From: Candidatus Atribacteria bacterium | GTDB lineage: Bacteria > Atribacterota > JALVIU01 | Reading direction: 5' to 3' | Assembly: GCA_027028665.1 (NCBI GenBank) | Contig: JALVIU010000370.1 | Coordinates: 1 to 7,229, forward strand | Length of the DNA stretch: 7,229 nucleotides | Shown here: one piece after another, positions 1 to 6,482 of the stretch | Layout: each line of letters starts with the position of its first letter | Numbering within the stretch: position 1 is the first letter of the stretch | The notes under the pieces: generated by a model | Seen by the model: the letters and a program-made list of their open reading frames with translations, nothing else | Told to the model about the DNA's origin: nothing | Database searches by the model: none | Translations under genes and position numbers: made by a program

Positions 1-2
1 GA

Positions 3-581
3 AAGGATATCACAAACAAAACACCTTATGAGATAAGGATGGAGGGACTTGCTCATATCCCAGAGGACAGAAAGGGTATGGGTCTTATTATGGAATTTTC
101 CATAGGTGAAAATATTGCAATAGGCAGGCATACACAACCTCCATTTGCCAGAGGGATTGTGCTTAACAAACCCGTGATAAGAGAAAGGGCAAAGAGCCTG
201 GGAGAAAAGTTTGATATTCGACCCAACAATCCAGGACTTAAGGTAAAGTTTTTGTCTGGAGGAAACCAGCAAAAAGTTATTATTGCAAGGGAGTTTGATT
301 ATAACCCTGCATTCTTACTTGCATCTCAACCTACAAGAGGTTTAGATGTGGGTGCTATAGAATATGTTTATAAATATCTTCTTAAGGCAAGGGAAGAGGA
401 CAAGGCGGTATTGCTTATATCTATGGAGCTTGAAGAGATCCTATCTTTAAGTGATAGGATCCTGGTTATGTACAATGGAGAAATTGTCGGGGAGTTTAAT
501 GATAGTAGTAAATTTGATATTCAATATATAGGAAGACTTATGTTACAAGGAAGAGAGGCAGGTGCTCAATATGGAAGATAA
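3..581 (+). CDS. Nucleoside/sugar ABC importer ATPase, C-terminal part (YufO-like), 5' end cut by window
   Basis: This is the ATP-hydrolysing subunit of an ABC importer, working on the cytoplasmic face with the two permeases that follow. The frame stays open to the left edge, so the 192 residues here are only the C-terminal part of a protein that in this family has two ATPase domains and about 500 residues. What remains is most of the second domain: the IPEDRK block typical of RbsA/YufO-type ATPases, the signature LSGGNQQK (bases 252-275), a Walker B region reading LLASQPTRGLDVGA, and ISMELEEILSLSDRI. The Walker B Asp-Glu pair is Ser-Gln and the switch His is Met, which fits the degenerate second domain usual in nucleoside-type members. 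The stop codon overlaps the next gene by 11 nt. The ATPase family is very sure; nucleoside rather than sugar cargo rests on the QPTRGLDVGAIE-type motif and the adjacent permeases. The ATG at 39 is an internal Met. Confidence 0.93.
   Translation, partial: KDITNKTPYEIRMEGLAHIPEDRKGMGLIMEFSIGENIAIGRHTQPPFARGIVLNKPVIRERAKSLGEKFDIRPNNPGLKVKFLSGGNQQKVIIAREFDYNPAFLLASQPTRGLDVGAIEYVYKYLLKAREEDKAVLLISMELEEILSLSDRILVMYNGEIVGEFNDSSKFDIQYIGRLMLQGREAGAQYGR
560..564 (+). promoter_or_regulatory. Ribosome binding site for first permease
   Basis: AGGTG lies 6 nt before the ATG at 571, inside the end of the ATPase gene. It favours ATG 571 over the in-frame GTG at 562, which overlaps this site and would have the AGAGG at 554-558 only 3 nt upstream. 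Confidence 0.5.
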
Positions 582-1632
582 GACCTATGGAATAGAAAGT
601 ATCAAAGGATTCCTATTCTCCCTTCTTGCAGTTATAATTGCTCTTTTAGTTGGTGTGGGTTTTGCTATAGTATCTGGCGGTAGTTTTTTAAACACCTTAA
701 AGGCACTCTACATGGGCTCATTTGGCACAAAATTGGGACTTGCTGCCACACTCAACAATACAGTTCCTCTAATATTTACAGGGCTTGCAGTGGCTCTACC
801 ATTTAAGGCAGGGCTTTTTAATATTGGTGGGGCAGGACAGATGTATATAGGTGCAGTAGGTGCTGTAATTATAGGTTTGTATGTAAATTTACCACCTTTA
901 ATTGAGATCTCCCTTGCCTTCTTAGTAGGGATAATTTTTGGGGCTTTGTGGGGATTTATTCCTGGATATTTAAAGGCAAAAACAGGGGTACATGAAGTAA
1001 TAAATACCATAATGATGAATTATATTGCTATATATCTTGTAAGATATCTTGTCTCAAATGGCCCCTTAAATGGAATGATTGGCACTGCAAGGACAAAGAT
1101 CATACATAAGTCTGCGCAGCTTCCCATACTCTGGAATTTCCCAATAAATCCTGTAAGTGCAGGGATACTATTTGCGATAGCATTATCATTTATCTTTTAT
1201 TGGCTGCTGGAATACACAAGTATAGGATTTGAACTAAAGGCCACAGGACAAAATCCAAAAGCTGCATCCTATACTGGCATAAACGTAAATAAAAATATCG
1301 TTATAGCTATGGTGTTAGGTGGTATAGGGGCAGGACTTGCAGGGGTCTGCTTTACTTTGGGCCAGACACATTTTGTCTCAAATGACTTTCCTGTGGAGAT
1401 GGCATTTACAGGTATTGCCGTTGCGCTTTTAGGAAGAAATAATCCTTTTGGTGTCATACCTGCTGCATTTTTATTTGGAGCACTTCAGGCATCGAATCTT
1501 CAACTACAGCTCTATGCAAACGTACCAAAAGATGTAGTAAATATAATGCAGGGTGTGGTCATCCTGTTTGTAGCAATGGATAGGATAATACCTGAACTAC
1601 TTGCAAAAAGGGCAAGGAGGAAAAAGGCATGA
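571..1632 (+). CDS. ABC importer permease, BMP/nucleoside family (YufP-like)
   Basis: This is an integral membrane subunit that forms half of the importer channel. The 353-residue protein is very hydrophobic, with about 8-10 likely membrane segments: the first near residues 13-34, others near 64-80, 90-107, 113-132, 195-212, 245-262, 280-305 and 322-337. It carries the family block ALPFKAGLFNIGGAGQ at 75-90 and the cytoplasmic coupling-loop motif ELKATGQNPKAASYTGIN at 221-238, where the ATPase docks. The C-terminus is strongly basic (KRARRKK), in line with a cytoplasmic tail. Length and motifs match the YufP/BmpC branch of the branched-chain-type permeases (BPD_transp_2). It overlaps the ATPase gene by 11 nt and the next permease by 4 nt, which suggests coupled translation. 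A GTG at 562 would add three residues. The cargo is probably a nucleoside; another small sugar-like solute cannot be excluded. Confidence 0.93.
   Translation: MEDKTYGIESIKGFLFSLLAVIIALLVGVGFAIVSGGSFLNTLKALYMGSFGTKLGLAATLNNTVPLIFTGLAVALPFKAGLFNIGGAGQMYIGAVGAVIIGLYVNLPPLIEISLAFLVGIIFGALWGFIPGYLKAKTGVHEVINTIMMNYIAIYLVRYLVSNGPLNGMIGTARTKIIHKSAQLPILWNFPINPVSAGILFAIALSFIFYWLLEYTSIGFELKATGQNPKAASYTGINVNKNIVIAMVLGGIGAGLAGVCFTLGQTHFVSNDFPVEMAFTGIAVALLGRNNPFGVIPAAFLFGALQASNLQLQLYANVPKDVVNIMQGVVILFVAMDRIIPELLAKRARRKKA
1614..1620 (+). promoter_or_regulatory. Strong ribosome binding site for second permease
   Basis: AAGGAGG is a full Shine-Dalgarno match placed 8 nt before ATG 1629, within the last codons of the preceding permease. 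It fixes the start within an ATGA stop/start overlap. Confidence 0.8.
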
Positions 1633-2567
1633 ATATACTAAATACAACCTTATTTAACCAGATGATTGTGGCAGCTACCCCTCTTATATATACATCCATT
1701 GGGGGGCTTTATTCAGAGAGAACAGGTGTGGTAAATATTGGACTTGAAGGTATGATGCTATCTGGGGCATTCTTTGCGGTATGGGGCTCATATCTTACTG
1801 GAAATCCCTGGATAGGGGTGCTCTTTGCTGGAGCAATAGGTGCGATACTGGGGATTATACATGCATTTTTAAGTATCACACTTCGTGCAGATCAAATAAT
1901 AAGTGGTACAGCCATAAATATCTTCTCCACTGGGCTTACAGGATATCTACTTATTGTTATCTTTAAAACCCATGGGAGCACCAGAAATCCTGTTGCACAG
2001 CTTCCATACATACATTTCCATGCCATAGAAAAATTGCCATTTGGTAAAACTATATCAGAGGTTTTTTTCAACCAAACCCCTCTCGTATACCTATCTTTAG
2101 TACTTGTGATTCTAACGTGGATTCTCTTGTATAAAACACCTCTTGGTCTTCATATGAGGGCAGTAGGAGAAAATCCTGAAGCAGCGGATAATATGGGTAT
2201 AAACGTATATAGAGTAAGATACTTTGGTGTAATAATGAGTGGTATTCTTGCAGGCATAGCTGGTGCACAACTTTCCATAGGGGTACTTAGCCAATTTGTA
2301 CAGGGGATGAGCAGTGGACGAGGATTTATTGCACTTGCTGCCATGATATTTGGAAAATGGACGCCCTGGGGTGCATTTTTTGCAAGTCTCTTATTTGGTT
2401 TTGGAGAGGCACTTGCAAGTAATCTTCAGGGCACAAGCCTTGCCATCCCCAATCAATTCTTCCTTATGATCCCATTTATATTAACTATGGTAGTACTTGC
2501 AGGTTTTGTAGGACGTTCTACACCACCTGCTGCAGATGGAAAACCGTATGAGAAAGAGAATAAATAA
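1629..2567 (+). CDS. ABC importer permease, BMP/nucleoside family (YufQ-like)
   Basis: This is the second membrane subunit, expected to pair with the preceding permease as a heterodimeric channel. The 312 residues have about 8 likely membrane segments (near 11-26, 37-56, 62-82, 92-111, 152-168, 198-220, 232-262, 277-295). Diagnostic features are the N-terminal block SIGGLYSERTGVVNIGLEG at 23-41, characteristic of the YufQ/BmpD branch, and the coupling loop MRAVGENPEAADNMGINV at 176-193. The first permease has the same motif type in the same relative place, as expected for paralogous subunits. The start shares ATGA with the preceding stop and has a strong ribosome binding site. It is the last gene of this operon: a 42-bp palindrome begins 2 bp after its stop codon and the next gene runs the other way. 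The family is very sure; the cargo is inferred. Confidence 0.93.
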   Translation: MNILNTTLFNQMIVAATPLIYTSIGGLYSERTGVVNIGLEGMMLSGAFFAVWGSYLTGNPWIGVLFAGAIGAILGIIHAFLSITLRADQIISGTAINIFSTGLTGYLLIVIFKTHGSTRNPVAQLPYIHFHAIEKLPFGKTISEVFFNQTPLVYLSLVLVILTWILLYKTPLGLHMRAVGENPEAADNMGINVYRVRYFGVIMSGILAGIAGAQLSIGVLSQFVQGMSSGRGFIALAAMIFGKWTPWGAFFASLLFGFGEALASNLQGTSLAIPNQFFLMIPFILTMVVLAGFVGRSTPPAADGKPYEKENK

Positions 2568-2569
2568 AG

Positions 2570-2611
2570 TTTATGAGCTTGTAAGGAATTAATTCCTTAC
2601 AAGCTCATAAA
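2570..2611. terminator. Perfect 42-bp palindrome at convergent gene ends, probable shared terminator
   Basis: The arms 2570-2590 and 2591-2611 are exact reverse complements with no spacer, centred on GGAATTAATTCC. In RNA from either strand this would fold into a hairpin of about 19 bp with a 4-nt loop. It begins 2 bp after the second permease stop and contains the last six codons (YELVRN) and stop of the kinase gene on the other strand. On the - strand the hairpin is followed by a U-rich stretch (CTTTATTTATTCTCTTT), giving a fair intrinsic terminator for the kinase operon. On the + strand only a short TTTT run follows, after GAGG, so termination of the transporter operon there is less certain. 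The palindrome is read directly; the terminator role is inferred. Confidence 0.6.
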
Positions 2612-4067
2612 GAGGTTTTAGACCCTTTATAAGGCCTTTATATTGTTCAAAGGTCTTATTATATATCTTAACCTTTTCTTCATCAGGTAAGAAGGGTTTC
2701 TCAAGCTCTACCATATGGGCTGTCGCCTCTTTATAATCTTTGTATGTCCCATTTGCCACAAAACCCAGAAGTGCCTCTCCCAAAAGTGCAGCATTTCCCT
2801 TTTTGGCACGCTTAACAGGGAGGTTGAGCACATTTGCAAAGATAGAGAGCCAGAGATCTGATTTAGCACCTGATCCACCTATCCTTATCTCATCAACAGG
2901 TATATTGTTATCCTGTAATGCTTCTACCACAAGGCGGGCAGTATATGCCACCCCTTCTAAGATAGCACGGACTATATGTGATCTTGTGTGATATTCTCTT
3001 ATACCAAATACTACCCCTGATGCAAGGTTTCCAATGCGAGGGTCACGTTCACCAGAGAGATAGGGTAAGAAGAATAGGCCCTGTGCACCCTCTGGAACAT
3101 CCTCTGCACTTTTTGTAAGGGAATTATAATCCTGTCCATAAAGTACATTATATCTTAACCACTTAAGGGCTATACCTGCATTATTTATACCTGCACCTGT
3201 AAGCCAGAGGTTTTTAAAAAATCCGTATGTCTGAAGACGCATACCCTCATCAAGTACAGGTCTTTCTGATACAATCCTTACCATGGCTGATGTGCCAAGA
3301 TTTACTACCCCAATATTGGGCTCAAGACCTCCTACACCTATAAGAATACCCCCACCATCATAAACACCTGGCAAAAGATATATATCCCCTTTAAGTCCTA
3401 TCTCTTCTTTTACATCATCTCGAATCTTTCCAAATAGACTATTTCCTGATACGATCTCTGGAAGCTGGGAATCATCAATACCTGCTATCTCCATGGCATA
3501 GGGGTCCCACTCCATCTTTTCCATATTGAGAAGCTGTGTGGCAGATGCAATGGATGGCTCTGTAATTACACTACCTGTAAGTTTATACATAAACCAGTCT
3601 TTAGAGCTTAAAAAATAACCTGTTTTCCTAAATATCTCAGGACGTTCCTCTCTTAACCATATCACCTTAGATAAGGGATAGAGAGATGTAGCAGAACAAC
3701 CTGTATTTCTGTAAAGACGATCCATATCTGCATTTGATGACCATCTGGAAAAGACCCGTTGGGGCCTTGTATCCAGAAGTGTAATAATATTCATAAGGGG
3801 CCTTCCATCCTTCGATATAGGCAATAAACCCAATTGATAGGCAGATAAGGCTATAACTCGCACTTCACCTTTATAGTCTTTTGTCACCTCTTGAGAAAGC
3901 TCTATGAAGTTTCTATACAAAAGTTCTGGATCATGCTCTGCTGCACCCTCTTCTGGTCTTTCTATAGGATTTTCCCGTTCACTATAGGTAACTACATTAC
4001 CATTTCTATCAACAAGTCCCACCTTTGTATTTGTAGTACCTATATCACCTACCAAAACCAAGCTCAT
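2589..4067 (-). CDS. FGGY-family carbohydrate kinase, gluconokinase-like
   Basis: This is a cytoplasmic ATP-dependent kinase that phosphorylates a sugar or sugar acid. The 492-residue length is normal for FGGY kinases. The N-terminal domain opens with the phosphate-1 loop GDIGTTNTK (residues 7-15). The predicted catalytic base is D237 in GVYDGGG. The second phosphate loop is NLGTSA (256-261), a GERDPR motif sits at 339-344, and the adenine-side motif GGSGAKSDLW is at 397-406. The substrate motif that usually reads WxDxR is LLDTR here (L97, D99, R101). Gluconate is the favoured substrate because gnd is in the same operon, an arrangement like gntK-gntZ of Bacillus; xylulokinase-like or other sugar kinases look similar. 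It overlaps the upstream gene by 23 nt and has AGGGAG 7 nt before the ATG. Its last codons lie inside the 42-bp palindrome. The kinase family is very sure, the substrate only moderately. Confidence 0.9.
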   Translation of the reverse strand: MSLVLVGDIGTTNTKVGLVDRNGNVVTYSERENPIERPEEGAAEHDPELLYRNFIELSQEVTKDYKGEVRVIALSAYQLGLLPISKDGRPLMNIITLLDTRPQRVFSRWSSNADMDRLYRNTGCSATSLYPLSKVIWLREERPEIFRKTGYFLSSKDWFMYKLTGSVITEPSIASATQLLNMEKMEWDPYAMEIAGIDDSQLPEIVSGNSLFGKIRDDVKEEIGLKGDIYLLPGVYDGGGILIGVGGLEPNIGVVNLGTSAMVRIVSERPVLDEGMRLQTYGFFKNLWLTGAGINNAGIALKWLRYNVLYGQDYNSLTKSAEDVPEGAQGLFFLPYLSGERDPRIGNLASGVVFGIREYHTRSHIVRAILEGVAYTARLVVEALQDNNIPVDEIRIGGSGAKSDLWLSIFANVLNLPVKRAKKGNAALLGEALLGFVANGTYKDYKEATAHMVELEKPFLPDEEKVKIYNKTFEQYKGLIKGLKPLYELVRN

Positions 4068-5088
4068 TTATTCTCTCCCTCACTTTATCATAAACTTCAG
4101 GGTTTACCATCTCATCTGGTCTCTTCCCTGAAAACAGATTCACCACATCGGAAACCACTTTATCCCCCATACCATTTAGGCACTCATGGGTATAGGCACC
4201 TATATGTGGTCCAATTATCACATTATCATATTTTAAAAGAGGGTGATCCCCACCTATAGGCTCACCTTCTACCACATCCATTCCTACACCAAATATCTTT
4301 CCCTTATCAAGTGCATCTATTAGCGCATCTGTATCTATAAGTTCACCCCGTGCTGTATCTATAAGTATTACATGCTCTTTCATAAGGGAAAATTCCTCTC
4401 TTCCAATCATATGATATGTCTCAGGTAAAAGAGGTGCATGAAGGGTAATGATATCAGATGTCTTGATAAGTTCCTCAAAAGAGACAGGGGTTGCACCTCT
4501 TTTCTGTATCTCTTCTTCTGAAAGACCTGGATCATATGCAACAATTTCTGCGGAAAAACCGTATTTTAATATCTGGGCTACCCTACTCCCTATATTTCCT
4601 ATACCCAGGATACCTACTCTCTTGCCTTTTATCTCATATCCTATAAAATTTACACGTTCAAGCCATCTATCATTTTTTACTGCAAGATAACCAGGAACAA
4701 GGCGTCTTGCCACAGCAAGCATAAGTGTTACTGTATGTTCTGCCATAGACTCTTGTTCTATTATGCCATTTACCTTTGTAAGGAGTACACCTCTTCTGGT
4801 TGCCTCTTCTATATCAATATTGTTTATCCCTATCCCATGTCTTGTAATGAGTAAGAGTTCCTCTACCTTTTCAAAAAAGGCCTTATCATAATTTGGAAGA
4901 ACACTTGCCACAATTACATTATAACCTTTTAGGATCTCTCCCAATTTATCCCCTTCTATATCCTTTGGAACTGTGATTCTTTCCACATCACCTATCTCTT
5001 TTAATCTCTCAAGATGTAGGGGATTAAATACACCAAAACTACTTGAATTAACTATTGCTATCTTCGGCCTCTTTTTCCCATTCGACAT
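4045..5088 (-). CDS. D-isomer 2-hydroxyacid dehydrogenase (phosphoglycerate/2-ketogluconate reductase type)
   Basis: This is a cytoplasmic NAD(P)-dependent enzyme that interconverts 2-keto and D-2-hydroxy acids. From ATG 5088 it has 347 residues, close to the family norm. The Rossmann nucleotide loop is GILGIGNIG (159-167), followed by D186 at the end of the next strand, which favours NAD over NADP. The catalytic triad is complete: R247 in DTARGELID, E276 in VVEGEP and H295 in GPHIGAY, with the usual 29- and 19-residue spacings. The substrate-domain motif RHGIGINNID is at 83-92. A longer frame to 5202 exists but lies wholly inside gnd and has no family match; ATG 5088 has GAGGGGG 6 nt upstream. 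The gene overlaps gnd by 41 nt and the kinase by 23 nt. Family members include SerA, glyoxylate/hydroxypyruvate reductases and 2-ketogluconate reductases. The operon suggests a sugar-acid substrate; serine synthesis is less likely because the long regulatory C-terminal domain of many SerA proteins is absent. Confidence 0.9.
   Translation of the reverse strand: MSNGKKRPKIAIVNSSSFGVFNPLHLERLKEIGDVERITVPKDIEGDKLGEILKGYNVIVASVLPNYDKAFFEKVEELLLITRHGIGINNIDIEEATRRGVLLTKVNGIIEQESMAEHTVTLMLAVARRLVPGYLAVKNDRWLERVNFIGYEIKGKRVGILGIGNIGSRVAQILKYGFSAEIVAYDPGLSEEEIQKRGATPVSFEELIKTSDIITLHAPLLPETYHMIGREEFSLMKEHVILIDTARGELIDTDALIDALDKGKIFGVGMDVVEGEPIGGDHPLLKYDNVIIGPHIGAYTHECLNGMGDKVVSDVVNLFSGKRPDEMVNPEVYDKVRERINELGFGR
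4075..4080 (-). promoter_or_regulatory. Ribosome binding site for FGGY kinase
   Basis: AGGGAG on the - strand lies 7 nt before the ATG at 4067 and inside the 3' end of the hydroxyacid dehydrogenase gene. It supports translation starting in the 23-nt overlap. Confidence 0.65.
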
Positions 5089-6481
5089 GGAATACCCCCT
5101 CTCTATCTCTTCTTTCAAAGGTATGTGCACCAAAATAGTCTCTCTGTGCCTGGATAATATTTGCAGGCAATCTTTCTCTTTTAGCTCCATCAATATAATC
5201 AAGGGTAGATGATAGTACAGGCAGTGGAATCTCCACCTCTTTTGCCCTGAGTATCACCTCTCTAAGTGAGGATATATTATCTTTTATCATATCAATAAAT
5301 CTCTCAGATAAAAGTGGTGTGGAAAGGTCTTTATTTTCAAGATACATCTCTTTAAAATCATTTAGCACTTTTGCCCTTATAATACAACCACCCTTCCAGA
5401 TACGAGATACCTCAGCAAGGTTAAGGCCATATTCATATTCACCACTTGCCACATGTAAAAGATGAAAACCCTGGGCATAGATTAAAAGCATGGCTGTATA
5501 GAGTGCAGCCTCTAATATATCTAAAAATTCTGTCCCATCAACAGCCTGAAGGGTTGGTATATCTTCTTTATCCAACATACGGGAGATCTTTACCCTTTCC
5601 TCTTTATATGATGAAAGGATACGTGCAAAAACTGCCTCTGAAATAGATGGAACAGGAACACCAAGATCAAGTGCAGTTTGCGTGGTCCACTTTCCTGTCC
5701 CCTTACTCTTTGCCTTATCAAGTATAATATCCACCATGTAATGACCTGTATCTCTATCCTTTACACCCAAAAGGTTTCCTGTAATCTCTATAAGGTATGA
5801 ATTAAGTCTTCCCTTATTCCACTCTTTAAAAATCTTCTGTATCTGAGGGATCTCCATGGAAAGACCTACCCTCATAATATCATAGACCTCTGCTATTGCC
5901 TCCATAATGGCGTATTCTATACCATTATGTGTCATCTTTACAAAGTGACCTGCAGAACCTCTGCCCAGATAGGCCACACACGGACCATCATCTGTCTTTG
6001 CAGCTGCCTTTTCCAATATCTCCTCCACTTCACGATATGCATCCTCATCACCACCTGCCATCATGGATGGACCATGAAGTGCCCCTGACTCCCCACCTGA
6101 TATACCCAGACCAATATAACGAAGTCCATATTTATGTGCCCTTTCTATTCTCCTTTCTGTATCCTTATAGTAGGCATTTCCACCATCTATAAGAATATCC
6201 CCCTTATCAAGAAGCGGGATAAGCGCATCGATCATCTTATCTGTAGGTTCCCCTGCTTTAACCATGAGGATTATTTTTCTTGGTTTTTTAAGGGAGTCCA
6301 CAAAATCAGATAGGGAATAGGTAGGGATGATCTTTTTCCCCTGGGCACGTTCTTTTACAAAATTCTCTGTCCTTTTTGCTGTACGGTTGTATACAGATAC
6401 AGTATAGCCTCTACTTTCTATATTTAGGGCAAGGCTGCTACCCATAACAGCCATACCCACAACACCAATATGTGCATCCAT
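5048..6481 (-). CDS. gnd: 6-phosphogluconate dehydrogenase, decarboxylating (long form, NADP type)
   Basis: This enzyme oxidises and decarboxylates 6-phosphogluconate to ribulose 5-phosphate, the last oxidative pentose-phosphate step, in the cytoplasm. The 477 residues match the long, dimeric form. The nucleotide loop GVVGMAVMG is at 6-14, followed by YNRTAKRT at 31-38; Asn-Arg-Thr there is the NADP-binding pattern. IDGGN is at 98-102 and GISGGESGALHGPSMMAGG at 126-144. The catalytic Lys is K182 and the acid E189, in VKMTHNGIEY. The C-terminal block IQAQRDYFGAHTFER and the following GVFHVEW complete the substrate site. ATG 6481 starts the conserved MDAHIGVVG, 1 nt after the stop of the upstream dehydrogenase, with GGGGG 6 nt before it; an 11-residue upstream extension would run into that gene. 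The last codons overlap the next gene by 41 nt. Its place beside an FGGY kinase points to gluconate use. Identity is very sure. Confidence 0.96.
   Translation of the reverse strand: MDAHIGVVGMAVMGSSLALNIESRGYTVSVYNRTAKRTENFVKERAQGKKIIPTYSLSDFVDSLKKPRKIILMVKAGEPTDKMIDALIPLLDKGDILIDGGNAYYKDTERRIERAHKYGLRYIGLGISGGESGALHGPSMMAGGDEDAYREVEEILEKAAAKTDDGPCVAYLGRGSAGHFVKMTHNGIEYAIMEAIAEVYDIMRVGLSMEIPQIQKIFKEWNKGRLNSYLIEITGNLLGVKDRDTGHYMVDIILDKAKSKGTGKWTTQTALDLGVPVPSISEAVFARILSSYKEERVKISRMLDKEDIPTLQAVDGTEFLDILEAALYTAMLLIYAQGFHLLHVASGEYEYGLNLAEVSRIWKGGCIIRAKVLNDFKEMYLENKDLSTPLLSERFIDMIKDNISSLREVILRAKEVEIPLPVLSSTLDYIDGAKRERLPANIIQAQRDYFGAHTFERRDREGVFHVEWEKEAEDSNS
5095..5101 (-). promoter_or_regulatory. 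Ribosome binding site that decides the hydroxyacid dehydrogenase start
   Basis: GAGGGGG on the - strand ends 6 nt before ATG 5088 and lies within the final codons of gnd. It supports a short 347-residue protein rather than the frame extended upstream to 5202. Confidence 0.7.
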
Positions 6482-6482
6482 C

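Noticed and set aside
437-461. 9-bp inverted repeat GATCCTATC / GATAGGATC with a 7-nt loop
   Set aside because: It lies wholly inside the conserved EILSLSDRI coding stretch of the ATPase gene and has no T-run after it, so it is more likely a by-product of codons than a regulatory hairpin.
708-1010. Open frame of 100 codons on the - strand inside the first permease
   Set aside because: It is antisense to a strongly conserved membrane protein gene, is proline-rich in the way antisense frames of hydrophobic genes are, and has no recognisable motif.
3891-4259. Open frame of 122 codons on the + strand across the kinase/dehydrogenase junction
   Set aside because: It is antisense to two well-supported genes and its translation has low-complexity, His/Tyr/Pro/Ser-rich composition with no family resemblance.
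5089-5202. Upstream in-frame extension of the hydroxyacid dehydrogenase by 38 residues
   Set aside because: It lies entirely inside gnd in another frame, the extra residues do not look like the family N-terminus, and a good ribosome binding site supports ATG 5088.
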